From assembly GCA_001839685.1 (NCBI GenBank), contig MLAK01000820.1:2953-58348 (forward strand): a DNA stretch of 55,396 nt, written 5' to 3'. This stretch comes from Tritrichomonas foetus. Lineage: Eukaryota; Parabasalia; Tritrichomonadida; Tritrichomonadidae. The stretch's first letter is position 1. Each line of letters begins with the position of its first letter. The position numbers were made by a program, and so were the translations under genes. Shown here piece by piece: positions 21,601 to 31,041 of this stretch. Below the pieces are notes generated by a model, which saw only the letters and a list, made by a program, of their open reading frames with translations, was not told the DNA's origin and searched no databases.

Positions 21601-24600
21601 TCATTTATGCGTGTATGCACAGGAATTCTTGAAAGCAAAGAAATCGCAGAATTTGATCATTGGCTTTGTGAAAAATTTGATGTTAAAATACCGAATAATT
21701 GGGTAGGCTTCAGTGTTTCTGATCCATTTTGGAATTGTTATAATAAACCTGCGCTTTATTCAATGAGAATTGATAAAGGTAAATTAGTTCCTTTAGATTT
21801 CACAATTATTGACGAACCACCTATTTATATACCTCGTTTAGATAATTTACTTCCAATGATAGTTGATGATTTAACAATTTGTCATGCTCAAATTTTACCA
21901 CAGTTGAAAACATGTGATTTGCTTCTTTCATCTCATCAAAATATTATTATTCATGGTCCACTTGATTCAGGAAAATCATCATTTCTTCGAATTTTACTTC
22001 GAGATAGAGAGCGTTATCATCCAGTTTTCATTAATGCAAGTGACTCACTTGATACTGAAACCATTATTTCTTATATTGCATTACATACACCATTATTGTC
22101 CAAAACAGCTCCTGCACCAACGAGTAAAACCTATGTTTTAATATTTGATGGTGTAATGAAGCAACATACTGAAATTATTGAATTTATTCGAATGATTGTA
22201 AGTGAACACTCAATCCCATTAAATTCTGTAAATGATGAAAAAGTTTTTGAATTTGCAAAAATCAATCAATTTACAGTAATAGTAACAACAAGAGACTACA
22301 AATTACTTCCTTCCAGGTTCCTTGTCAATTTTTGTCCTGTTCAACTTCAACAGATTAGTGAAATGACTACAACATTTATTGCTGAAAAGATCCTTAGAAC
22401 TTATAATTATGATGAGGAGACTGCAGAATCATCAGTAAGACTCGCATTAATGATAATTAGTCAATACCCTAATATCTCTAAACTTCATGATCTTATTCAA
22501 GTGATTTCATCATTATGCTTCCTCGAAAATAAAGACGATCATCATGCAAGATTATCTTCAATTCTTTCAGATTCATTCTATATAACTTTACATAGATACA
22601 ATACATCTGAAATTGCTGAAAAAGTTGCATTTATTTGCAAAAGTGAATGCACAGATGAAAATGACACTCATCTAGTCATTTCATTTCTTACAAGTGAATC
22701 AATTTATTATCCAACGTATCGAATTGACAGAGATACCAAAGATTTTATAGCAAATATTGAAGAACATCCAATCATTGAATTGTTAGAGGATTTAAGAGAT
22801 AAAGTTATCGCTTTCAATATGAATGCAATAGAAAAAATGGTATTGAGGTTTACACCACATTTTGCATTAGAATGGTCCCTTCTTTATCGAGCAATTTCTT
22901 GCCCAGGACAAAGTTTAATTCTTGAAGGTCGAACTGGAAGTTGTAGGTATACAATGACACGCTTTATCGCAAATTTATGTGAGTGTGATTTTGTTTATAT
23001 TGCAGATCCAACTCCCGAAGAATTATTGGCATTTGAAGATAGAAAAGCCGTGATATTTGGAATTTTACGCGATGTTGTTTCTAATGCGGCGCTCCAACAA
23101 AAGAAATCTGTGATATTTATGAGAGCTACAAAGAAAAATGAACGAGAGGCAAGAATTTTGGCCGATTTCGTATCTAATTCTGACTTCTTGCCAGCATTTA
23201 GCAAAGGTACTGTTGAAGAATTATACGGAAGGCTTGCAGCTGTTCATAATCCAACATATGAACAACGAAGCTCTGCTGTTCGTCAATTGGTTTTATCAAT
23301 GAGAATAAATATTCATGTAATCATTGCCAAATCATATGATTGTGGTTATGATTTAGATTATAATGGATTTAACCGAGTTGTATTTGATTCTAGCATCCAA
23401 CGATCATTTTGTGAAATTGCTTGTGATGGAATTGACAGTACAGCTACAAAGAAAGTTATTGGTCAATTAGCTCCACAAATTATTGATTTACTACCACATG
23501 TTGATGAAATATCTAAAAAGTATTCTTGTTGTACACATCCAAACAATTACTTTGACTTTATTGATACATTTGCTCATTTTGTTGCTGCTGATTATCAAGA
23601 TATTAGTACTCGCCATGAAAATATTCAAAGTGCACTAAATTTCGTTACTAAACTTGATAATGAATCACATATCATTGATAAAAGACTAGATTCTCTTGCA
23701 CCAACTTTACAAAGACTTCAAGTGGATTCAGAATCACTTCAATCATCATACACGACACGAAAGGAAGCAATTGTTTCTCGACGCTCAAAGTTAGAAAAAG
23801 AGGCCAAATCAAAAACTGAAGAACTTAAAGAGCTGAGTGTTGAGGTGAAAGATCTAGAAGAAAATAGAGATGCTTTATTCCCTGAAGTTACCAAATATCT
23901 TAAAGCCGTTGAAGCATTAACAAATAACGACATAGAAACAATTCGAATCACTGCTGTTGATCCTCAACCATCATTAAGATTATTATTAGAAGTTTTTTGT
24001 CTATTCCTCGATTTACCACCATCCTGGGAAAGAAGTGGACAAAAGCTTTTAATGGATCCTCAATTTGTAAAAATTATTGTCACACGTGTTAATTTTGCTT
24101 CAATTAATCAACAACTTCTTAATAATGTAAAACCTTATTTTGATTCAAAAGAGCTAAATGCAGCTGAATTGGAGAAAAATGCACCGGCTTTAAGGGTTTT
24201 ATATGATTGGATTAAAACCACTTGCGATCTTACAAGAATGAGTATTACTTATGATACACAGAAAGCAATTTACGATGAGAAAAAGCATGCTTTAGATGAA
24301 TATTTGCATCAAATGAAAATAGAATTAAGTTCAATTGAACAGGTCGAATTGTCACTTGAAAGTGAAAATAAAGCACTTATTCAATCAGAAGCATCTAAAG
24401 TACAAATGGAAAGAGAATATCAACAAGTTGACGTTCGTAAAAAGAGTATAGACAAAATATATAAAGGATTGGATACAATCACTCAACAATGGACCACTGA
24501 ATCGCGCGAATTTTCATCAAAAAGATCAAAAGTTATTGGTGATTCTCTAATTTTTGCATTTTATATGGTTTTTTGTGGTGCTATGTCAATTGAAAATCGA

Positions 24601-27600
24601 GGGAAGGCTCTCACTGCACTATATGAGAAAGTTCAACAAGCAGGAATTGAATCTTCATATGCAAATCCGTTACAAGAAGTTCGAAAGAAATTCATGCTTG
24701 CAAGTCCACCAGACCACATTGATAAAATACCTCAAGCTGCTCTTGATGCTCATCATGCATCAACTACACTAAGAACGCCTTTACTTATTGATCCAGATGG
24801 AATTGTTACAAGCTATCTACTAAATTCCATCAAATCTAAAAAACTTGTTGTTGTTTCACAATATAGTTCAACGTTAGATCAAACTGTAGCAGCTGCAATT
24901 TCTGATGGGAAAACATTGTTCGTAACTGATGTCGATTCTGTAAATCCTGTAATTTTATCTATACTTCCGCTTGATCTGATTACACTAGAGCCTAAAATGT
25001 CAAACGAAATTCGTGTTGGCTCAAAATTAGTGACATGGGATAAAAAGTTCAAATTATACTTGATTTCCAGTGCTGCAAATGTAAATAGAATTCCTGATTC
25101 GCTTACTGCTCGCGTATCAGTGATTGATGTTTCTTCATCTTCACTTAATGTTGCTTATGAATTTATTCTTGAAACCTTCCTTGAATTCTTCCAACCGGCA
25201 ATGATTGAAAGAAGATCAATAGAAAGGAAAAGAGAATTTGATTTTTACTTCGATAAAATGCGACTTGAAAATGAGGTTCTTGATATAATTGCAGATATTT
25301 CCGCAACACAACAAGCAAATCCTAAATATGATTATTTAATGGATGATGACATTTTGCCTTTATTATTAAGAGCCAAAGATGCATATTTCAAAATGCTAAC
25401 AGACGAACCAGAATTTGTCAGAGGCGATGAAGAAATAAAAAATGCTATTGAACCATTTAAGAACCATATCCAACTTTGTTATGACTTTTGGAGAGTAATG
25501 TCGCGTGATTTACCAAAAGTTAACAAATCTGCATGTTTTACTTTACAAGGTTACGTTAAACAAATTAATTTAGTATTTAATAACAATGGCCTACGTCAAG
25601 GAAATTTAACTGCGGATCAACATTCTGCACTCACCGGCTCATTAATTACAGCTACACTTTCTTATGTGTCTCTGTCACTTCCATATGCTGATACAGTTTT
25701 TTACTTATTTATTACTGGATTCTTTAAACGTGCAATTACTTCCAAAACTGATGAAAGAGACTTAAATAAAGTTTTGATGCACATTCGTGAAGAAGCTTTA
25801 GAATCACAATGCAATTTTGTAACAAGTGATTCAACTACAGGTGATACATTTGAGCGTTTAAAATATACAAACGTTTCAAATTTATTCCATTTCATTTCCC
25901 GGTTCATTGTTGAACAATTTGGTCCTGATTATGTTGCTTATATGCAACCATTCCAAGCTGATCAAGTCATTCCAACAAATTCTACAACACCGTCTATTGT
26001 GTTATGCCAAAATAGTAGTAATAGTATGAATATTAACGAAAATACATTTCACAACAGTTATTTAACGAATATTAATGATAATCGATCATCTGTTATTTTA
26101 GACTACATTTCACAACGTTGTAAGCATGAAAATTTGGATGTAATTTCATTGACTGATGATTTGGAACTTATTCGAAGTACTCGAAAAATTATTTATAATG
26201 CACAAAATCGAGGAAATTGGGTAGTTTTGTTTTACACATCACCCAATATTGCTACTGCTTCAATGTTATGTGATGCATATACACAAATGTCAACTACAAC
26301 TACAAATACTAACTTTAGGCTGATCATAATTGCATCATCTGTAAAATATCTTCCACCATCAATGCTAGCAAAATGTAAACGAGTTTCAATTGATTCTTTC
26401 CCAAGCATTAGAAATTCTGTTATTGAATTATTGCATCATTATGGATTAACCATTAAATCTTCATTGAATCAACACTCAATGAAAAAACTTTCATATGCTT
26501 CTTCAATTTTACTTTCTCTTGTGAATTTCAGACATTTTATTCAACCTTTTGGGTTTTCTTGTCCAGTCAAGCCAAATCAAGTTGCAATCAGCGATACAAT
26601 CACAATTCTCAAGTTTATTATTGATAAATGCCCATCAGATTTCCTTGTTTCTAATATATGTGAAGAAGTAAAAAGAATAACTTTTGCGAGTATTCCTGAA
26701 GATCATGATCGTGAAATTGTAAACAATTTAATAGATCAAATCTTAACAAGACATACTTTAGATGATGATTTTTCGATTGCACCTAATGCGAAAGATAAAT
26801 CACGATGGATTATTCCACAAGATGGCCCTGTTTCAAGCTTTCTACAAGCTGCACAAGGTTTACCAGCATTTGCTAATCCCGAAGTATTAGACATTTCGGC
26901 CCATATGCTAAGAAACTGGCTTTTGGCCATGTGGATCACGAAGCCATTCATTTCTTACGGTACACCAAAGAAAAACTATTTTGATTTTGAATTTGCGTCA
27001 AGAAAAATCGAAAATATATCGATTTCTTTACCAAACAAAATTGGCACCGGGGATCCTGTAAAATTTTCCTCGATTTTTGGTGTATTCTTATTAACTGAAG
27101 TTGAACAACTCAACGCAATGATAATTCGAATGAAAAATGATATAATTTTAATACAAAAAGAATATTCTTTATCAATAGTATCGAAAAAAGGATATTTACT
27201 TGCTAAAAATAAAATTCCTTATAATTGGCGTAAAATGGCAAATCATTGGACAACTACAAATTTGGATGTATTCATTCAATTTGTCACATCTAGTCATAAA
27301 CAACTTGTTAAAATAATGAAAAATAAATATTTAGCAACATTTGAAGTAAGCTATTTCTTAAATCCAAAACTGTTGCTTCATTCATTCTTACTTCAATATG
27401 CTGTTGAAGACAAAGTTCCTGTTTCCAGCCTAAAATATGAATTTTCTACGGCTGAATCATCATTATTTGCACTTTCTCAAACAAATAAAGATCTTCCTCG
27501 AACTCTAACATTGAAAGGAGTTTATCTTGGAAATGGAACTTTTAATGGTGATCTTTTGGAACTTGATAGAGAACCAAAACAGCCGCCATTTAAGCCAATT

Positions 27601-27849
27601 GATTCACTTGTATGTAAAGTGGTTCCTTCTGATAAAGAAAATGAAATACAAGGAAAAACATGCAAGATCCCCCTCTATCAACAAGCATTGGTAGATATCA
27701 TGGAGTTTGATCGTTCTGCCCAAGATGTTGAAAATGGTATATCTAAAAACTTGATTTGGGAAGTTGAATTTCCAACTCAAGAGGATCCTGAATTGTTTTT
27801 GAAATCTGGTGTTTCACTTTTCTGTCGTGTACCTGAACAAATATTATAA
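15700..27849 (+). CDS. Dynein heavy chain with degenerate AAA1 site
   Basis: Large microtubule motor subunit (4049 aa), most like axonemal dynein heavy chains by its extended C-terminus. Order: disordered start (1-130); tail and linker to about 1380 (FIDAKRFLSPRLCFLS near 1125); AAA1 about 1390-1640; AAA2 with intact P-loop G1702-PPNS-GKT and LRLDGR; AAA3 with G2086-PLDS-GKS and LIFDG; AAA4 with GRTGSCRYT (R2416 at the lysine position, as is usual for axonemal AAA4); antiparallel coiled-coil stalk with microtubule-binding tip about 2660-2950; AAA5; AAA6 (RGNWVVLFYTS, NFRLIIIASS); C-terminal domain (GVYLGNGTFNGDLLE to the end). AAA1 is aberrant: NSSVSSGKQ replaces GPAGTGKTE, IFTNIDFL replaces CFDEFNRI, and HHFAIAF replaces the HYDFGLR region. 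The frame is open throughout, so the gene is not simply decaying. Confidence 0.95.
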   Translation: MDDSPKHVEFPSDSSQPFYKSSVRAFSSQKNRSTPSDISLFSTEELSQRTETFDIAQPCLEMNDKVLQEQNPILFAMRNKAVTIRPEVGSPKHRAKTANARLGSSLLQRRPLTALKDPDHVESIEIGKRRIEEERQTISFQEDPVAYFSKRKDGRGHRFIYLVYKGDPKDPYFSPYELDKVPSALIGENFFTMSATGVTHSYPDGTTETMTLSLWAQEKSIFDSIRKLKFFFQYFFWKPFRIWRNFVMQQRYTQLVDKAIGHPFFRNDAFFKQSLEFYQLQLTSYEMLRTLLLTFHSQKKYRLDEFLELSTNNIDKLENDYSDFINMTTQNIKNLYLRISDPTLVQVQDSDFPQIKRRNPNITQLMTLERTKATKRVENTRLVNDEIGRIGSYIRMIDYMLLETLVDGCVKCWKIADANVSQAESMVFQVEVLFDDEGNVAFYPLHDDLLNSISDTLDKSIITLKKLPRIIYQPPLKPFIKGGKLDIAKIMEKGPNFDQIMSCSSILKEIKEHIMKIVSDSYNEAFLFSQSFADFYPIFKLGQIWDVREYVFTRDGRPYTGPIAFEPNENDNSPPDDFLDHPDDQPIVDFVRVANDIELFRQDMKRVDGLRSGAIRGAIYIDSRRLKSILIPIPQRSLMELQELLTNLANRKITQLNQALKYYCQKLKIIPQTLDDYVSFCATLSQTIKVMPVMEEEIYFIDKLYRMFDDFGFIHSQNTVHASFSVFKADQTTAQTVRDEYLEMFTDALKSSLAVIDGLINKFYGKATNIPNTIKDADVESKLPHAQKLCSKIQALKTRVTTVIYQQNVMGVKINNFDNFNNLEFAVTFSVKLYEAIGQWLALNNTMTQQPFSQIDMTKFIIDIKALERITHDLNDIQDKQNYPVLNELMTKIQDTLPFLEQLDMLSKGKMQTRHWNLLFEACDRQSAYHADITIEELMNLGILRARDQISEITATSQGEAELEAEFLNITNYWNRVQMPLADLPTKMNEETLLLGPTEPLLNEIQDTLISLSKMLSLPYVQGIRDAVTNLSTTLENLSHIIEAWQLFQSNWVILLALFSMDEAKSILPHQANRFAGVQRKWTAIARYTLKDPRLFQVCAYPALLEVLNENNTTMESILASLGKFIDAKRFLSPRLCFLSNREVLQIATTNVFPELTATLSKIFMHVKRIDCHENDGGENEHAYKSNNISDLKLFGFIGEDGGVLKFDHAIQCKPQVEIFINQTIESMRLTVKKEIVNSLNYLSQTNDFGEWAVNLTSSCYVALIALYAKFTREIEKCIKILVREQHALDDYELSIIQKIKELKGKITQKNDMKLSTLITQLINFRDNVHKLSEYRGNSSLSIAWSQIPKIRHDPVKYALIFEYLDEKFEQGYEFWGKVPRIIYSPSVNNTLSALTFSWIKNDIPLLNSSVSSGKQLLIRSCACLAGSFAYVARAFPDLNEYMVSRLLFGTVSCGTWTIFTNIDFLPERSLCYLFDNVRSFVSSIKSGNTRIIISTHPAELNKNCRIFLTASSKYFYSENIPPQLKSYVRPIALIAPPMRTVINIRLSSLGIKNHLVLAEQLACSIESISIVINQVYPNPSPVTHSNAIIDEATGYINDYKVDHHFAIAFSCYQRFLPACDETRKNILIQIIYSSFNISECLEDLILKIEDFRHEIINKTIRNAIKIELNQMALDLPITYLCEQVVNLLTLMQQNTFVIIVGPPNSGKTTVLNALTKIFDREDVRKLIQGSKPYQVTPLYPQSDTWTRVFGHAYEDLSTGPMFSYGSFQSAFYHLRNYQCKNTILRLDGRITLELSQYLSQLIGSQTTHRLMLNTLDTFSDDHKMHIVFETSNIGDISPLLLTKCGILVMHNIQIASPISPALPVCRLVFPNIPFARSLKQCLNLVDATHIPLIRSIFNEIAPEVVTRVYHTPNIVCYSGYTKRLESATIILSDILTSYAAIIAMNILFSSGSDPSDDKQVKNAIVISFMRVCTGILESKEIAEFDHWLCEKFDVKIPNNWVGFSVSDPFWNCYNKPALYSMRIDKGKLVPLDFTIIDEPPIYIPRLDNLLPMIVDDLTICHAQILPQLKTCDLLLSSHQNIIIHGPLDSGKSSFLRILLRDRERYHPVFINASDSLDTETIISYIALHTPLLSKTAPAPTSKTYVLIFDGVMKQHTEIIEFIRMIVSEHSIPLNSVNDEKVFEFAKINQFTVIVTTRDYKLLPSRFLVNFCPVQLQQISEMTTTFIAEKILRTYNYDEETAESSVRLALMIISQYPNISKLHDLIQVISSLCFLENKDDHHARLSSILSDSFYITLHRYNTSEIAEKVAFICKSECTDENDTHLVISFLTSESIYYPTYRIDRDTKDFIANIEEHPIIELLEDLRDKVIAFNMNAIEKMVLRFTPHFALEWSLLYRAISCPGQSLILEGRTGSCRYTMTRFIANLCECDFVYIADPTPEELLAFEDRKAVIFGILRDVVSNAALQQKKSVIFMRATKKNEREARILADFVSNSDFLPAFSKGTVEELYGRLAAVHNPTYEQRSSAVRQLVLSMRINIHVIIAKSYDCGYDLDYNGFNRVVFDSSIQRSFCEIACDGIDSTATKKVIGQLAPQIIDLLPHVDEISKKYSCCTHPNNYFDFIDTFAHFVAADYQDISTRHENIQSALNFVTKLDNESHIIDKRLDSLAPTLQRLQVDSESLQSSYTTRKEAIVSRRSKLEKEAKSKTEELKELSVEVKDLEENRDALFPEVTKYLKAVEALTNNDIETIRITAVDPQPSLRLLLEVFCLFLDLPPSWERSGQKLLMDPQFVKIIVTRVNFASINQQLLNNVKPYFDSKELNAAELEKNAPALRVLYDWIKTTCDLTRMSITYDTQKAIYDEKKHALDEYLHQMKIELSSIEQVELSLESENKALIQSEASKVQMEREYQQVDVRKKSIDKIYKGLDTITQQWTTESREFSSKRSKVIGDSLIFAFYMVFCGAMSIENRGKALTALYEKVQQAGIESSYANPLQEVRKKFMLASPPDHIDKIPQAALDAHHASTTLRTPLLIDPDGIVTSYLLNSIKSKKLVVVSQYSSTLDQTVAAAISDGKTLFVTDVDSVNPVILSILPLDLITLEPKMSNEIRVGSKLVTWDKKFKLYLISSAANVNRIPDSLTARVSVIDVSSSSLNVAYEFILETFLEFFQPAMIERRSIERKREFDFYFDKMRLENEVLDIIADISATQQANPKYDYLMDDDILPLLLRAKDAYFKMLTDEPEFVRGDEEIKNAIEPFKNHIQLCYDFWRVMSRDLPKVNKSACFTLQGYVKQINLVFNNNGLRQGNLTADQHSALTGSLITATLSYVSLSLPYADTVFYLFITGFFKRAITSKTDERDLNKVLMHIREEALESQCNFVTSDSTTGDTFERLKYTNVSNLFHFISRFIVEQFGPDYVAYMQPFQADQVIPTNSTTPSIVLCQNSSNSMNINENTFHNSYLTNINDNRSSVILDYISQRCKHENLDVISLTDDLELIRSTRKIIYNAQNRGNWVVLFYTSPNIATASMLCDAYTQMSTTTTNTNFRLIIIASSVKYLPPSMLAKCKRVSIDSFPSIRNSVIELLHHYGLTIKSSLNQHSMKKLSYASSILLSLVNFRHFIQPFGFSCPVKPNQVAISDTITILKFIIDKCPSDFLVSNICEEVKRITFASIPEDHDREIVNNLIDQILTRHTLDDDFSIAPNAKDKSRWIIPQDGPVSSFLQAAQGLPAFANPEVLDISAHMLRNWLLAMWITKPFISYGTPKKNYFDFEFASRKIENISISLPNKIGTGDPVKFSSIFGVFLLTEVEQLNAMIIRMKNDIILIQKEYSLSIVSKKGYLLAKNKIPYNWRKMANHWTTTNLDVFIQFVTSSHKQLVKIMKNKYLATFEVSYFLNPKLLLHSFLLQYAVEDKVPVSSLKYEFSTAESSLFALSQTNKDLPRTLTLKGVYLGNGTFNGDLLELDREPKQPPFKPIDSLVCKVVPSDKENEIQGKTCKIPLYQQALVDIMEFDRSAQDVENGISKNLIWEVEFPTQEDPELFLKSGVSLFCRVPEQIL

Positions 27850-29217
27850 ATTGATCGATGTGGAAAAGTGTTTTTGCGGATATTTTCAACACTTAGCCTT
27901 TTTTTGTTAATAAATGTTTTTATGTATGTTTATGTTGAAATTTTTATTGTTATTATTACATCGTATATCATAATAGAAATCCAATTTTCCAAATCCGAAT
28001 TCTGTACCATCATGGAAATTTCAGTTCTTGGATAATCATTTTCAAAAACTTCAACAAACATGACTAAGCTAGATGCTTGTAATGAGTCATCAACAAATTG
28101 CCAATAATTTCTTGAAAGCATGTTCTCATCAGTAAAGACTATCCTCAGGTGAATTGATTTTAGAGATTATCATGCTCTAAAGAACGTCTTTTGAACTTTT
28201 AATCACTCAGGAAAAGAATATTAGGTGATATTCACAGTTAATGTTGTCATTTCAATGACACTAAAAAAAGTCAAAGTATATATAACGAGAGCCATTTATG
28301 TTTAACAACTATTTCAAGCTTTGTTGAATAATTATTCTGGACAAACAGATTGCTCAAAAAAAGCATTGAGCAAATTTAGAGAATACAAAACTAAAACAGA
28401 ATTGAAGATATTTTAAATGTTTTGGTTTTCATTTCATTGATAATATTAATACAAAAATTATATTTTGGAAAAAATTGTCTCATAAAATATAGGTATTATT
28501 TAAGAAATATAATATTATCTATCATTTCTTGTTTAATAAAGAAAAAAATCATTCTCGAATGGAGAAATTACAATAAATTCATAAGTATATTTTCTGTGAA
28601 CTACACAGCATTCAATGATAAATTATTTTCCAAAGTGATCATCGTGTCGCAATTATGAGATGAATTAATTATCAATCTTTGATAATTAATTGTTGCTTTT
28701 CATATAATATAATATTAAAAGAAAACAAAAATAAATACATTCATTCCATGGAAGTTGAACAGTTTCGTGATGAGTGTTCTAATCAAATGGGTACAAAAAT
28801 CCATATGATGAAGAAATGAATCATATTATCTGACTTTTTCTATATGCACTTTTTTATTTTCAATACAAAAAGTTTATAGACACTCTCATCAATTGAAATT
28901 AAATTGATATTAATGCGTCAATATCTGATTAATGCAACATTTTTTACTATTTATACATGGTGATTATGCTTACAATGAAAAGCTAAAGAGAATTCTCCAT
29001 GCTGAAGCATAATAAACGCAATATCTCTTTTTGTATCTCAGTTAATTAACAATTTACTTTTTATCTCAAATGTTTCATTCAAATAGTTTTATATTGTGAA
29101 TTTTTAAAGATGTATACAAACNAAATAGTCTTAACGTACGAAATCACTNAAATNATCCNTATCATCAGTATTACTTAATACCATCAGTCAAAAATCAAAA
29201 CCCAAATAGCTAAAAGA
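27850..29217. other. Gene-poor intergenic region
   Basis: AT-rich, with several single undetermined bases near 29122-29159 that mark weak assembly. A short frame near 28310-28405 (LLNNYSGQTDCSKKALSKF) has protein-like composition and could be a relic. Too little to call a gene. Confidence 0.4.
28663..28691. repeat. Perfect 13-bp inverted repeat, 3-base loop
   Basis: AATTAATTATCAA (28663-28675), loop TCT, TTGATAATTAATT (28679-28691). A perfect stem with no T-run directly after it. Could be a hairpin in RNA or a protein-binding palindrome; no gene is adjacent. Confidence 0.8.
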
Positions 29218-29825
29218 ATGACGAAAATTTCCCTTATCGCAAACTTCGCAAATGGCCGAATTCAAAAATATTTCGAAAATGATTCTGAAGAAGCTATTGT
29301 TTCAGTTTTCGGGTGAACAGCTTTCAGTCAATTGTTAAATCTATTTTTTATAGTTATGAGCCATATTTATTCATAGTTTTGAAATTTTGCAACAATTAAA
29401 CCGAAAAAAGAGCGATTTTGGAGAAAGCCTAAAAAAAAATTGTGAGAAGCTTTTTTTCCAAGAATCACAAAGATTATAATACTGCTTCCCATAATTCTAT
29501 TTACACTTCTTCTATCGATTTTTAATTAAAAATCGCGAAAATTTTGATAGTTTTAACTCAGTGATGTTGAATTAATTCAATTTCCATTTGACAAATATGA
29601 ATGTATTGAAATCTTTTCTGTCATAAAATTTTAGTATATGAAGAAAATAGACTGGCAGTCCTCAACAGCACATTCTCAAGCAGGGATACAGATACAACGA
29701 TTGAAAGACCAAATCAAGAAAAATGGAATCCAATATGTTTTTTTCCAGACTCGATGCCAAGTGAATTTTCTGATGACTCGCCATTTAGATGGCAAAACAT
29801 TCGTAATCTTCTCATTGATGCCTAA
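29218..29825 (+). pseudogene. Possible gene relic, family unknown
   Basis: An ATG at 29218 opens MTKISLIANFANGRIQKYFE and stops at 29316. From 29313 another frame continues with NSFQSIVKSIFYSYEPYLF and meets several stops. The same frame reopens at 29610-29825 with FSSRDTDTTIERPNQEKWN and then ICFFPDSMPSEFSDDSPFRW, closing NLLIDA and TAA. Pro, Asp, Trp and Arg content is much higher than AT-rich noise gives, suggesting an old coding sequence. The family is not recognised and joining the parts is inference. Confidence 0.4.
29516..29535. repeat. Perfect 20-bp palindrome
   Basis: CGATTTTTAATTAAAAATCG is its own reverse complement. It lies inside the broken region of the relic described at 29218-29825. 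Confidence 0.7.
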
Positions 29826-30134
29826 ATTTTTTTTATTTATATCAAAATTATTAATATTTTTTTTATACTTCATTTTTGTATTTTGGAAAACATTATAATT
29901 TTCGATGGAGGGTCATATGATAATAAAAAGCACGATTTATGATAAGAAATAATCAAGATATTAATGCTATAAAATCACTTTTTATCTCAATAATTCTCAG
30001 AAATTTCTGTGGGGTTTATTTTTTTCTCACAATTTTTTTTTGGATTTGGTTTTCTCTGTATCTTGATTTTTAAATTATAATATTTATATATTATTAATAG
30101 GATTACAATTAAATAATTTTTAGATGACAATAAT

Positions 30135-30382
30135 NNNNNNNNNNNNNNNNNNNNNNNNNNNNNNNNNNNNNNNNNNNNNNNNNNNNNNNNNNNNNNNNNN
30201 NNNNNNNNNNNNNNNNNNNNNNNNNNNNNNNNNNNNNNNNNNNNNNNNNNNNNNNNNNNNNNNNNNNNNNNNNNNNNNNNNNNNNNNNNNNNNNNNNNNN
30301 NNNNNNNNNNNNNNNNNNNNNNNNNNNNNNNNNNNNNNNNNNNNNNNNNNNNNNNNNNNNNNNNNNNNNNNNNNNNNNNNNN
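30135..30382. other. Assembly gap (248 undetermined bases)
   Basis: Run of N, with low-complexity A/T sequence on both sides. True gap size unknown. Any open frame across it is meaningless. Confidence 0.99.
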
Positions 30383-30550
30383 ATTTACATGGATAAGCTC
30401 CTTCAAAAGGATTTTAAGAAAGAAAAAAAAATTATGCCCAAAAAATAAGATTCTCAAATAATTTCAGAATTAAATTCAATTTCCTTCTTTATTAATAAGA
30501 ATGTTCATGATTTTGTGTGAGTTGAATACAATTGGTTCATTAGATTTTGA

Positions 30551-31041
30551 TCAAATATCGAATTTTTTTTGAGAACGTAATTCTCGACAACCAAAAGACG
30601 AAAATGCTTTATAAATCGATGTTAATACATTCTGACGAAATTGTGCATGTTGGCAAAGTTTGAAAAAAAATCTAAGCATCAATCTTTCGGAAAATTCAAA
30701 TTCAATAAAATTGGTGTATTGCAAGATAAATTCGATAAAATTGTCCACATAGTAGGGATAATATAGAGAAATATTTGAGTAACTCTTTGATCTAGTGGAA
30801 AGGGCAAAATCTTTCATCTGCCTGGAGATTTTAGAAATAACGTGTAATTTCGAAAATAGTAATCAAGCGAATTTTGGCATTTTTTATTGGTTGAGATCTA
30901 TTCAGCAAAAATTCGTTGCTGTAAATTAAGCATCAGAGAGTCGGGAAGTTGTTTCCAAGATTCGAAAAAGTTCAGTTTATTTAATGAAAATAAACGTATT
31001 TCCAGGTTGTGTACTTTTGTTTGTATACATCTATTTTTAAA
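30551..31041 (-). pseudogene. Possible gene relic, helical, family unknown
   Basis: On the minus strand, 31041-30901 is open and reads LEIRLFSLNKLNFFESWKQ then LPDSLMLNLQQRIFAE before a TAG. The same frame continues with STNKKCQNSLDYYFRNYTLF. The adjacent frame (30817-30551) continues with FIEFILQYTNFIEFEFSERL and LCQHAQFRQNVLTSIYKAF. One stop and one frame change separate them. The fragments look like one helical protein. I do not recognise the family, and no intact start is seen. Confidence 0.4.

Noticed and set aside
15700..27849. Dynein as a pseudogene
   Set aside because: 4049 codons are open and AAA2-AAA6, stalk and C-terminal domain are recognisable, which is not expected after neutral decay.
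29987..30457. Open frames spanning the run of N
   Set aside because: Undetermined bases cannot support a frame.
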